From: Sphingobacterium sp. lm-10
Lineage (GTDB): Bacteria > Bacteroidota > Bacteroidia > Sphingobacteriales > Sphingobacteriaceae
DNA: 64,000 nucleotides
NCBI RefSeq assembly: GCF_023554555.1
Contig: NZ_JAMJWC010000002.1
Span: forward strand, 186,001 to 250,000
Reading direction: 5' to 3'
Numbering within the stretch: the stretch's first letter is position 1; the number at the start of each line of letters is the position of its first letter. A model generated the notes under the pieces. The model was not told the DNA's origin and did no database searches. It saw nothing but the letters and a program-made list of their open reading frames with translations. This document shows, piece after piece, positions 51,907 to 60,156 of this stretch. A program made the position numbers and the translations under genes.

Positions 51907-53598
51907 ATGTCAAAAAAAATTAGAACAAGATTTTCTTACGCATTCGGTTGTATGTATTTCGCTGTACTTACCATTGCTTGTTCTTCCGACAAAAATGATG
52001 CGCTCGGAGGAGATAATGTGATATTGAAGGTTTCGGTATCTGGAGACGAGGTAGATAGTATTGAAAATTCGTTCAGTCGAGCTGCCACCAAAAAAGAGGC
52101 TCAATATGTAGGTACTGATAAAAAGATAATGGAAGAATTTGAATTTGATCAAGACTTCTATATTTCTTCTGAACTTGTAGTCGACCCGGCTTCGTTTACA
52201 CCGCCCACTTCGAGCATAAATAATAGCGCAAAGGCGGAAATCGTCAGAAACCCAATATTGCGACAAATTGTTTTCAGAATGGTTGTTTATGATGCATCTG
52301 GGAATTATGTACTCGATAAGAATTACAATATTGCAGCAAGTGGAGCCGTTTCCGCTGCCAATGGTCAAGACTTGACCCTGCCCAGCGGTCGGTATTCTTT
52401 CATCGCGTACTCATATAATACGAATACGGCACCTAACGAATCGATACAATCAACAACAATAAATAGCTCATTGTCGATTAATCCGGCCACTAATCCTCAG
52501 TTGATGATGTATGGTTCTGGGTTGATTACTGTAGCCCCGACTCAGACGACAAATTTAAATATCATCTTTAAGTATAAGTTTACACCAGTAAGAGTGGTAG
52601 TTGATGCTTCAAGAACCAATGGCTATCAGATCACGAGTATAGGTAACACAACCTTATCATCGACGCGGTCTGGGGCGCAAATAAACCTAGCATCTCAGCA
52701 GGTTACATTTAGCGGAGGTACATCGACTACGACAATCACTTTTCCTCAATCGGAATTAAACAAAGATGTATCGACAAGCAATTTGTTTTGGATGGCGACC
52801 GATCAGGGCAATGGGGCGTTGACTGTTAACTCTCTAACTATAGGGCCTTTAAGTAGGACAACAGCTTTAACACTTAATAATGTAGAGCTAAGGCCCGGCT
52901 CTGGTTATTTTCTGAGATTGCGGATTCTTCCTACAGATCGCTTTGAAACCTTTGCAGGTCAAGATGCGGCTCTGATTGGTGGACGTTACTGGATGAGAAG
53001 AAATTTGGGCGCGCCAACCAATGTGAACCCAGATAACCCTCCTTCGGGCAATTTTCAGTCTCTTTTTGGCAATTATTATCAATGGGGCCGCCCTGCTGTG
53101 AGAGCAACACCAACAACAGGGGCTACAGCTACAGAAAATGCTGCATGGACAACACGGGCAGCAAATGGTGCTTGGAATAGTGGTAACTTGAATAGTCCGA
53201 CAAAAGTAATGGCAAATGACCCATGCCCTACTGGATGGAGGGTACCGACAAGAGTAGAATTTCAAGACTTAATTGACAATACCACACAGTTGCAGGCAGA
53301 CAACAATGGCACCAACTGGGCTGCATCAAACACAAGATATACCAGTGCAAAAGTTTTTAGAAGCCGCAGAGATCGAGATGTCATGCTGACCTTTCCTGCA
53401 GCCGGAAACTATGTGCCCGAGAATAGAAATTTAGCTTCTCGAGGTAATGCAGGAGCGTATTGGACATCTACCGAGGATCCAAGCAGCGCAACTAATGCCT
53501 TTAGAATGCTTATTACGCAGCCGGACGCAGGTGCATCTATCGGTGTAGGATCAAATAATAGAAACTTCGCGGTGTCGATAAGATGTGTGCAGCAGTAA
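51907..53598 (+). CDS. Fimbrillin-like/FISUMP-domain lipoprotein
   Basis: A 563-residue surface lipoprotein. The signal peptide ends at Cys25 in the lipobox LTIAC. Residues ~35-340 form beta-rich domains with the pattern of fimbrillin-type proteins (RMVVYDASGNYVLDKNYNIAASG ... LPSGRYSFIAYSYNT). The C-terminal ~210 residues are a 'Fibrobacter succinogenes major paralogous' (FISUMP) domain: RYWMRRNLGAPTNVN, FGNYYQWGRP, NDPCPTGWRVPTRVEFQDLI, YVPENRNLASRGNAGAYWTS and FAVSIRCVQQ at the end. FISUMP domains are common in surface proteins of gut and soil Bacteroidota; the ligand is unknown. A strong terminator follows about 80 bp later. Confidence 0.85.
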   Translation: MSKKIRTRFSYAFGCMYFAVLTIACSSDKNDALGGDNVILKVSVSGDEVDSIENSFSRAATKKEAQYVGTDKKIMEEFEFDQDFYISSELVVDPASFTPPTSSINNSAKAEIVRNPILRQIVFRMVVYDASGNYVLDKNYNIAASGAVSAANGQDLTLPSGRYSFIAYSYNTNTAPNESIQSTTINSSLSINPATNPQLMMYGSGLITVAPTQTTNLNIIFKYKFTPVRVVVDASRTNGYQITSIGNTTLSSTRSGAQINLASQQVTFSGGTSTTTITFPQSELNKDVSTSNLFWMATDQGNGALTVNSLTIGPLSRTTALTLNNVELRPGSGYFLRLRILPTDRFETFAGQDAALIGGRYWMRRNLGAPTNVNPDNPPSGNFQSLFGNYYQWGRPAVRATPTTGATATENAAWTTRAANGAWNSGNLNSPTKVMANDPCPTGWRVPTRVEFQDLIDNTTQLQADNNGTNWAASNTRYTSAKVFRSRRDRDVMLTFPAAGNYVPENRNLASRGNAGAYWTSTEDPSSATNAFRMLITQPDAGASIGVGSNNRNFAVSIRCVQQ

Positions 53599-53680
53599 GG
53601 CTATTTATGGGAATCACTTTTTTCTAAGAGGTTATTTGGCCCGAAAATATGTTCACTACGCTTAAAATATTTAATTGTAG

Positions 53681-53718
53681 CAATGCCAGTCTTCTATTAT
53701 AGACTGGCATTGTGTTTT
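53681..53718 (+). terminator. Intrinsic terminator after the FISUMP lipoprotein gene
   Basis: CAATGCCAGTCT (53681-53692) pairs perfectly with AGACTGGCATTG (53701-53712) around an 8-nt loop, then TGTTTT. Confidence 0.85.
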
Positions 53719-53862
53719 AAATGGTGGCAGTTTGGGTGAGAGCATTAGGAAGTTATCGCTTGAAAATTCCTTTAAAACAACTTAAGTCGTGGTGTATTTT
53801 GCAAATGTACCTGGTTTCACCTCAAAATTATAAAACCATTTAGATAGTATCTACCAGATAGC

Positions 53863-53870
53863 TATCTTTG
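53863..53870 (+). promoter_or_regulatory. -7 promoter-like box abutting the purD start codon
   Basis: TATCTTTG is a perfect TAnnTTTG match ending 4 bp before the purD ATG (53875). If used, the transcript would start at or within a few bases of the AUG. No clear -33 TTG. Confidence 0.45.
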
Positions 53871-53874
53871 CTAG

Positions 53875-55152
53875 ATGAATATTCTAATCATTGGATCAGG
53901 TGGGAGAGAGTCTGCTCTTGCCTATAAGATCTCCCAAAGCCCCAAGTTAAGTCAGTTGTTTATTGCCCCTGGAAATGCCGGAACTACGCAGTACGGTCAA
54001 AATGTGCCTTTGAAAGTCACGGATTTTGAGGGGATAGCTGCATTTGCTTTGGAAAAAGAGATCACCATGCTGATTGTGGGCCCAGAAGAACCTTTGGTAA
54101 AGGGTATTCATGATTACTTTCTTGCTAGAGAAGATCTAAGACATATTCCAGTGATTGGCCCGCAACAGCAAGGAGCACAACTCGAAGGATCGAAAGATTT
54201 TTCCAAGCAATTTATGTCGCGTCATAATATCCCGACCGCGGCTTCGCGATCTTTCGATCGGAGCACATTAGCGGATGGCCTGACTTACTTGGAATACCAG
54301 TCTTTGCCTATTGTATTGAAAGCCGACGGACTGGCTGCGGGTAAGGGTGTATTGATTTGTGAAACACTCGAAGATGCTAAAGCAGAATTAACAGCGATGC
54401 TAGCAGAAGCCAAGTTCGGCGAAGCCAGCAACATGGTGGTTGTCGAAGAATTCCTAACCGGTATAGAGCTTTCGGTATTTGTATTGACTGACGGAGAATC
54501 TTATAAGGTATTGCCCTCGGCAAAAGATTATAAAAGAATCGGCGAAGGCGACACGGGACTTAATACAGGCGGTATGGGCTCCATCTCTCCAGTTCCTTTT
54601 GCTGATGAAGCTTTTCTAAGCAAAGTAGAAGAGCGTGTGATCAAGCCGACTATTGACGGTCTCAAAAAGGATGGTATCCCGTACAAGGGTTTTATCTTCA
54701 TCGGATTGATGAACATGTCTGGGGACCCCTATGTGATTGAGTACAATGTTCGTTTGGGTGATCCAGAAACAGAGTCTGTATTGCCGCGTATTGAATCTGA
54801 TTTGTTGGATCTGTTTTCTGGTGTTGCTGAAGGCAATTTAGCGGAACGCTCGTACTCTGTAAGTCCGAAAACGGCCGTGACTGTCATGATGGTTTCTGGA
54901 GGTTATCCAGGTGATTACGAGTCTGGTAAAGTCATATCCAACATCGAAAATGTAAAAGAATCAATTGTATTCCATGCAGGAACAAAAGTTGCTGAAGATG
55001 GTCAGGTCGTAACTGCCGGTGGACGGGTAATCGCGGTAACCACCTTACAGGACGACTTATTTACGGCTTTGCAACAAGCAACGGCAGATGCCGGACGTAT
55101 TTTTTATGAAGGGAAATACTTCAGAACGGACATTGGTTTTGATATAATTTAA
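53875..55152 (+). CDS. purD: Phosphoribosylamine-glycine ligase
   Basis: A 425-residue ATP-grasp enzyme catalysing the second step of purine synthesis (5-phosphoribosylamine + glycine to GAR). MNILIIGSGGRESALAYKI is the N-domain start with the Gly-rich loop. Further motifs: LIVGPEEPLVKGIHDYF, GSKDFSKQFMSRHNIPTAA, the ATP-grasp LPIVLKADGLAAGKGVLI, VVEEFLTGIELSVF, PSAKDYKRIGEGDTGLNTGGMG, and IEYNVRLGDPETE with metal ligands. It is a single gene. The -7 box directly before the ATG suggests a leaderless or near-leaderless mRNA. Confidence 0.96.
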   Translation: MNILIIGSGGRESALAYKISQSPKLSQLFIAPGNAGTTQYGQNVPLKVTDFEGIAAFALEKEITMLIVGPEEPLVKGIHDYFLAREDLRHIPVIGPQQQGAQLEGSKDFSKQFMSRHNIPTAASRSFDRSTLADGLTYLEYQSLPIVLKADGLAAGKGVLICETLEDAKAELTAMLAEAKFGEASNMVVVEEFLTGIELSVFVLTDGESYKVLPSAKDYKRIGEGDTGLNTGGMGSISPVPFADEAFLSKVEERVIKPTIDGLKKDGIPYKGFIFIGLMNMSGDPYVIEYNVRLGDPETESVLPRIESDLLDLFSGVAEGNLAERSYSVSPKTAVTVMMVSGGYPGDYESGKVISNIENVKESIVFHAGTKVAEDGQVVTAGGRVIAVTTLQDDLFTALQQATADAGRIFYEGKYFRTDIGFDII

Positions 55153-55202
55153 ATAAAATATTCTCACTATTAGTGAGTTACTTTTTTGGAGCGCTTTTTA
55201 TT

Positions 55203-55232
55203 TTGGCAAATTAACGAAAGCCCTTATATTTG
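55203..55232 (+). promoter_or_regulatory. tRNA-Glu promoter, TTG-N19-TATATTTG
   Basis: A TTG (55203-55205, within TTTTGG) and TATATTTG (55225-55232) are spaced by 19 bp, the ideal Bacteroidota sigma factor layout. The mature tRNA begins 17 bp after the -7 box. This is the best-matching promoter in the window. Confidence 0.85.
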
Positions 55233-55249
55233 CATCACCAAAAAGGCAT

Positions 55250-55324
55250 GGCCCGTTCGTCTAGGGGTTAGGACGCCAGATTTTCATTCTGGTAACAGGG
55301 GTTCGATTCCCCTACGGGCTACCA
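55250..55324 (+). tRNA. tRNA-Glu (TTC anticodon)
   Basis: A 75-nt cloverleaf including the encoded CCA. The acceptor stem GGCCCGT pairs with ACGGGCT (one G-U pair), the D arm is GTCTAGGGGTTAGGAC, the anticodon stem-loop is CCAGA-TTTTCAT-TCTGG with anticodon TTC, and the T arm AGGGG-TTCGATT-CCCCT closes. The G-U pair at the end of the acceptor and the 'TCGTCTAG' start of the D arm match bacterial tRNA-Glu. A promoter precedes it and a perfect terminator follows 20 bp after. Confidence 0.97.
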
Positions 55325-55344
55325 ACCGAGAGGTTAAATTTTAC

Positions 55345-55377
55345 AAAAGCTTGCAAATAAAAATTTGCAAGCTTTTT
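55345..55377 (+). terminator. Intrinsic terminator after tRNA-Glu
   Basis: A perfect 14-bp stem (AAAAGCTTGCAAAT at 55345-55358 with ATTTGCAAGCTTTT at 55363-55376) with a 4-nt A loop and a T tract. The rest of the gap to 55622 holds no supported gene; a 38-codon ATG-led frame at 55500-55616 (MLEFDRMNAYNLV...) has no signal peptide, motif or promoter, and I do not call it. Confidence 0.9.
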
Positions 55378-55622
55378 GCGTTTAAGGGAGCTCTTCCGGC
55401 GGGCGCCTTTTACGCATGAGCTATCCAACCCATCAAATAGCATCAGATGATGCTGGAAAACAAAAAAATAATTTTAGAGAAAACACGAAGTGTAACAATA
55501 TGTTAGAATTCGACAGAATGAATGCCTATAATCTTGTATGCGATGGTTATCGACGTATATTAGAACGTTTTTCGAACCTTTACTTCAGCGATAACGAAAC
55601 TTTTAAAAAAAATTAAATCATT

Positions 55623-56027
55623 TTGAGAAAGATATTCTCCATATTGATGATCGGCATCATAATGATTCCTAATCTAACCAAGGTGGGGATTTTGATTAAT
55701 TTTGAAATAAACCAAAGTTTTATTGCAGAGGTTTTGTGTGTTAATAAGTCCAAACCAATGACTAAGTGTAATGGGCAATGTTTCTTAGCCAAGCAATTGA
55801 AGAAGGCCGAAGAACAAAACGACACAAAAGTGCCGCTCATCAAGATGGAAAAACTGGAGATGGCCTTCTTTAGCTCCGATACTCCCTTAGATTTTCAATC
55901 AATAACGGAACAATATGTTGCCAGATTAAACCCTGCAAAGGGAATAGAGTTTTATACTTCTTCTTTTGTAGCCGATATTTTCCACCCTCCATTATTCAAA
56001 TTTACCCTCCATTTTGACCGGGTATAG
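55623..56027 (+). CDS. Small Cys-motif membrane/secreted protein upstream of a TonB receptor
   Basis: A 134-residue protein with a hydrophobic N-terminus (IFSILMIGIIMIPNLTKVGILINF) that could be a signal anchor. A recognisable motif follows: FIAEVLCVNKSKPMTKCNGQCFLAKQLKKAEE, in which three Cys (one in LCVN, two in KCNGQC) are spaced as in a family I recall upstream of TonB-dependent receptors in Bacteroidota; I know no function for it. The only start is TTG at 55623 or an internal ATG at 55644; I use the TTG because it preserves the basic residues before the hydrophobic stretch. The receptor gene begins about 100 bp downstream. Metal binding by CNGQC is speculative. Confidence 0.6.
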   Translation: MRKIFSILMIGIIMIPNLTKVGILINFEINQSFIAEVLCVNKSKPMTKCNGQCFLAKQLKKAEEQNDTKVPLIKMEKLEMAFFSSDTPLDFQSITEQYVARLNPAKGIEFYTSSFVADIFHPPLFKFTLHFDRV

Positions 56028-56126
56028 ATAGTCCCAAAGAAAAACGCTATCCCTCGTCTAGACACGCGTTTTAGGACACGCTACAAGTGTGTCTTAGATT
56101 CCTCATTTCTATTTTTTTTAATTAAT

Positions 56127-58472
56127 ATGAATTATCAATATCTCATTATGGCACTTCTATGCCTATCATCTGTCAATTTGTTTGGCCAGAGCATTACAGT
56201 CAAAGGAAAAGTGTTTGACCGTGAAACGAAAGAGCCGATTACAGGCGCTCGAATCCGGATCTTAAGTAGCAATACTGTTGAAGCAGCCACTAACTTTAAC
56301 GGTGAATTTCTACTAACAGACATCGCGTCAAACGACTCTCTCATAGTCAGCCTTATTGGCTACCAACCCGTGTCGGTATTTGCCCGAGAGGAAGTGTTAG
56401 TAGAATTAACTCCGAATCCGCAGGAACTTCAATCCATCGTGGTCACTGCTAGCAGGGAGGCTGGATTGAGAACCCAAAGTCCAGTAGCGATCTCAAAACT
56501 GTCGCCAAAGTTGATTGATGAGACAAAGGCTACACAGGTATTCGAGCTTATTAATAAGACACCAGGAGTGATCATGCCGAGTTATAACAACGAGCAACAC
56601 GGTATGTCTATCCGACAACCGATGGGCACCAGCGCTTATTATTTGTATATGGAAGATGGGGTACCATTAAGGCCTCTGGGCGTTTTTAATCATAATGCTC
56701 TATTGGAGGTTAATCAATTTGCCATAAGTAGTATTGAGGTCGTGAAGGGCCCTGTATCATCTATCTACGGGCCGGAAGCGGTGGGAGGGGCAGTAAACTT
56801 CATTACGCAAAGGCCTACGGCTGTGCCGACCGCGAGAGTAGGTATACAATTTGATCAATGGGGCCATCGCAGAATCCAGTTTGGAACGGGTGCAGAGATT
56901 AAAAAATTTGGATTTTACCTGGGCGGACTAAGTAGTAGGCAGACTAATTCTTGGTTAGAAAATTCAAACTACGACAAGACCGCAATAAATGCGCGCCTGG
57001 AGTACCATTTTACGGAGCGAACACGGCTTATTGGAACATTTATATATGGCGATTACTATTCTCAGACGACTGGAAATATAGACAGCGTGCAGTTTTACAG
57101 TAGAGAATACCTAAGTAATGCAGATTTCAGTTACCGAAAATCGAACGCTTATCGCTCGCGGCTGACTTTGGAGCAAGATTGGAATAATAATGCTAAATCT
57201 TTTATTACCCTTTTCCAACGAAACAATAAACTAGGTCAAAATCCATTTTATATGATTCGATGGGCGCCAAACAATAACCCTACAACGGCAACCGGAGAGG
57301 TAAATTCTAACAATTTTAAAAGCTATGGCGTGATAGCCCAGCATAGCCAATCGTTCCGATTTCTAAAAGCCAGGTTGATCGCGGGCGGTGTACTAGACTT
57401 TTCAAACAATGACTATTGGGCATACCAGTTAGACCTAAATGCCCGATTGAACCCTACCAGACAGTTTGTGGAGGAGTTTACTATTGCGCAAGAGCGCCTA
57501 GATCTGCCCATCGCGAATTATCAAGGCGATATTGTCAATTATGCCGGCTACCTACAGTATGACTTTGAGCCTTTGGAAAAGCTAAGAATTTCATTAGGTG
57601 GTCGTTACGACCTTATGAGCTTGGATTACATCAATAACATTAATGCGAGTGCTGGTGATATTGCCTATCAGAGGTTTACGCCAAAAGTTGGAGCTACCTA
57701 CGACTTGGGAAACAGTAAGGGGCTATATGCCAACTACTCACAAGGTTTTTCTCCTCCAGGCTTAAGCGCTATTTTCAGACCCAGGCCGAATACAGATCCA
57801 GTAGAATTTTATACCAATCTAGAGCCAGCTTACTTCCATAGTTATGAAATCGGTGGATGGGCTGCTTTATTAAAAAATAAAATTTACGTGGATGTTGCGC
57901 TTTACCAGATGGATGGGCGCAATGAGCTGTTAAACATACGTCAGCCCGATAATTCAACCGATTTTCAATCTGCCGGGAAAACATTGCATAGGGGTTTCGA
58001 ATTTGGGATGAGTGCAAAGCCCTCAAATGAATATTGGTTTAGGTTTGGCGGAACAATAGCTCTACATCGTTTTGAAGATTTTCAAATAAGCGAAAATCCC
58101 AATGATCCATTACAAAACTTAGGAGGCTTTGAAATGCCAAGTGCACCACGTTGGTCTTGGAATACAGAGTTGAGTTATTATCCCAAATGGCTTCCGAACT
58201 TCAGAACATCATTGGAATGGCAGTATGTTTCTGGTTGGTATCAGGATCAAATTAACACGGTAAAATACGAAGGGTATAACCTTTTAAATCTTAGGGTCGG
58301 CTATCGTTGGAAGGTTATAGAGGTATATACAAATGTGATGAATCTGGCGGATGAGTTGTTTGCCAATGCAGCTACCAGAGGCAATAATCCCACAGACCGA
58401 ACCACGTTTATCCCAGGTGCGCCGAGAACCTTTGTATTTGGTATTCAGTACAATTTTGTTGGCAAGAAATAA
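56127..58472 (+). CDS. TonB-dependent outer-membrane receptor
   Basis: A 781-residue receptor. Signal peptide MNYQYLIMALLCLSSVNLFGQS; a carboxypeptidase-D-regulatory-like domain (VKGKVFDRETKEPITGARIRI ... FNGEFLLTDI, about 23-100); a plug domain (KATQVFELINKTPGVIMPSY ... ISSIEVVKGPVSSIYGPEAVGGAVNFIT); and a 22-strand-type barrel ending in aromatic-rich strands and the terminal FVFGIQYNF. The final Phe is the usual barrel signature. A PepSY protein gene starts at its stop codon (TAATG overlap), so a ferric-siderophore or heme-like substrate is likely but not proven. There is no STN signalling domain. Confidence 0.92.
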   Translation: MNYQYLIMALLCLSSVNLFGQSITVKGKVFDRETKEPITGARIRILSSNTVEAATNFNGEFLLTDIASNDSLIVSLIGYQPVSVFAREEVLVELTPNPQELQSIVVTASREAGLRTQSPVAISKLSPKLIDETKATQVFELINKTPGVIMPSYNNEQHGMSIRQPMGTSAYYLYMEDGVPLRPLGVFNHNALLEVNQFAISSIEVVKGPVSSIYGPEAVGGAVNFITQRPTAVPTARVGIQFDQWGHRRIQFGTGAEIKKFGFYLGGLSSRQTNSWLENSNYDKTAINARLEYHFTERTRLIGTFIYGDYYSQTTGNIDSVQFYSREYLSNADFSYRKSNAYRSRLTLEQDWNNNAKSFITLFQRNNKLGQNPFYMIRWAPNNNPTTATGEVNSNNFKSYGVIAQHSQSFRFLKARLIAGGVLDFSNNDYWAYQLDLNARLNPTRQFVEEFTIAQERLDLPIANYQGDIVNYAGYLQYDFEPLEKLRISLGGRYDLMSLDYINNINASAGDIAYQRFTPKVGATYDLGNSKGLYANYSQGFSPPGLSAIFRPRPNTDPVEFYTNLEPAYFHSYEIGGWAALLKNKIYVDVALYQMDGRNELLNIRQPDNSTDFQSAGKTLHRGFEFGMSAKPSNEYWFRFGGTIALHRFEDFQISENPNDPLQNLGGFEMPSAPRWSWNTELSYYPKWLPNFRTSLEWQYVSGWYQDQINTVKYEGYNLLNLRVGYRWKVIEVYTNVMNLADELFANAATRGNNPTDRTTFIPGAPRTFVFGIQYNFVGKK

Positions 58473-59749
58473 TGTTAAACCAAATATACTCCAATATGAA
58501 AAAGAAAATTAGTAAGCAGATATATCCTTGGATCTGGAAATGGCATTTCATCGGGGGCATGATCTCTGCGCCTATTGTCATCTTATTGGCGATCACCGGC
58601 CTGATATATTTGTTTAAGGACAGTTACGAAGCGCCCCAAAAGCAGATAATGATGCGTATTGAGCAAAAGACGGATAGCAAAATGAGTTTTCAACAACAAT
58701 GGGAATTGGTACAAACGGCATGGCAGGACGCACCAACAAGCATCGTAGTTCCCAGATCCGAAAATGAAACGACAGAGTTTATATCGGGGAAGTTTGATCA
58801 AAAATCAACCGTATATGTTGACCCGTATAGTCAAAAAGTGACCGGTATGGTTCATGTCCACGAAACAGATATGTACAGCGTGCGTAAACTGCACGGGGAA
58901 CTTTTATTGGGCAGTTACGGTACCAAAGTAGTCGAGTTGGTCGCGTGCTGGATGATTGTTTTAATCATAACAGGTGTTTTTCTTTTTTGGCCTCGTGGCA
59001 GAAGCTGGAAAGCCTTTTTTACCATTCGCACTGGACAAAATAAGCGTGTGTTATATCGTGATTTACATGCGATTTTGGGCTTTTGGTTCTCCTTTTTGCT
59101 CCTCCTTGTGCTAGCAGGTGCGTTGCCTTGGACAGATGTATTTGGAGCCAATTTAAAGTGGGTACAACAGAAGACAAACACGGGTTACCCTGCTACATGG
59201 TCGGGGACTACATTGCGGTCTAAGCCTGTTGGTCGAAACATATCATTAGATGATGTAATCTCCAAAGCCAAATCTCTGCAGTTAACCGGCAAGACGATGG
59301 TTGATCTGCCGCAAAGCCCTACCAGTGTTTATAGCGTCTATAATCAAACTAATGTGTTAAGCTCGACGAAAATGATTCACTTAGATCAATACTCTGGGGA
59401 AGTTCTGGTAAGCCATACTTGGGATGATATCGGTGTTTTAATGAAGGGGAGGCTTTGGACGATGGCATTCCACCAAGGAGAATTTGGCTTATGGAATTGG
59501 TGTCTGATGTTTCTAATTGCGATAGGGTTATTTATCCTTAGCCTATCAGCTCTTATCACGTACTTTTATAGAAAAAAGCCGGGTACTTTAAGTATTCCTA
59601 AAGTACCTGATGATTTTTCGCTAAGTATTGTGTTGGTGATAATTATTATCATTTTAGGTGTGGTCTTGCCCTTGTTCGGCGTGAGTGTGGTCTTCATATT
59701 TTTGGTTAGCACATTCAAAATGATCAGCAATAAAATTTTGCGATTATAG
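58472..59749 (+). CDS. PepSY-associated transmembrane protein
   Basis: A 425-residue inner-membrane protein with about five helices: WKWHFIGGMISAPIVILLAITGLIYLF, VVELVACWMIVLIITGVFLFW, AILGFWFSFLLLLVLAGALPW, LFILSLSALITYFY and the very hydrophobic LVIIIIILGVVLPLFGVSVVF (partly quoted). The 'W.WH...G' start and the 'HGELLLGSYGTKVVE...G.fLFWPR' segment are typical of the PepSY_TM family. Members near TonB receptors are thought to reduce ferric siderophores at the inner membrane. Its ATG overlaps the receptor stop by one base; an alternative ATG at 58496 is equally conserved in look. A hairpin follows. Confidence 0.85.
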   Translation: MLNQIYSNMKKKISKQIYPWIWKWHFIGGMISAPIVILLAITGLIYLFKDSYEAPQKQIMMRIEQKTDSKMSFQQQWELVQTAWQDAPTSIVVPRSENETTEFISGKFDQKSTVYVDPYSQKVTGMVHVHETDMYSVRKLHGELLLGSYGTKVVELVACWMIVLIITGVFLFWPRGRSWKAFFTIRTGQNKRVLYRDLHAILGFWFSFLLLLVLAGALPWTDVFGANLKWVQQKTNTGYPATWSGTTLRSKPVGRNISLDDVISKAKSLQLTGKTMVDLPQSPTSVYSVYNQTNVLSSTKMIHLDQYSGEVLVSHTWDDIGVLMKGRLWTMAFHQGEFGLWNWCLMFLIAIGLFILSLSALITYFYRKKPGTLSIPKVPDDFSLSIVLVIIIIILGVVLPLFGVSVVFIFLVSTFKMISNKILRL

Positions 59750-59780
59750 GCGCCTGGAGATGTCATAACGCTATGTTGAG

Positions 59781-59804
59781 GAAGCAACCATTACGGGTTG
59801 CTTC
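59781..59804 (+). terminator. Hairpin after the PepSY gene
   Basis: GAAGCAACC (59781-59789) pairs with GGTTGCTTC (59796-59804), 9 bp and a 6-nt loop, followed by TATTATTG. The rest of the 59750-60156 gap holds no gene I can support; an 8-bp palindrome GACTATAA/TTATAGTC at 60138-60157 touches the end of the AraC gene and may end its transcript. Confidence 0.6.
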
Positions 59805-60156
59805 TATTATTGTTGAAAATTAGGCTAATGTAGGTTGCGTACTTATAGTGAATAGCTCTCTTGTAACGTACTTGCTTTTCTTTCTTTGTAGCTTTGAGAT
59901 ACCCCATTAAAAGTTACGCATCAGGAAATCAGGATAAAAAATTCATGCGCGAAGTAAACACGCAAGAGTATTCCATAAGGTAAAAAGTCATATTAAAGCC
60001 TGCGAAAGCTCCTCGCATGCTTTAGTCTTTTTAAGTTGTTGGTGAAAGTTCGGATAAAGCCATCGACAATTTTGTCACCATTTTGCTGCCATACTAATCT
60101 TTTGTGTCAATATGTTTTATTTAGTACGAATAAGATGGACTATAATGACTTATAGT

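Noticed and set aside
55186..55419. 77-residue frame spanning the tRNA-Glu gene
   Set aside because: It reads through a tRNA, its promoter and its terminator, so it cannot be a normal gene.
55416..55616. 66-residue (or 38-residue from 55500) frame after the tRNA
   Set aside because: No motif, signal peptide or promoter; could be a real small gene but the evidence is too thin.
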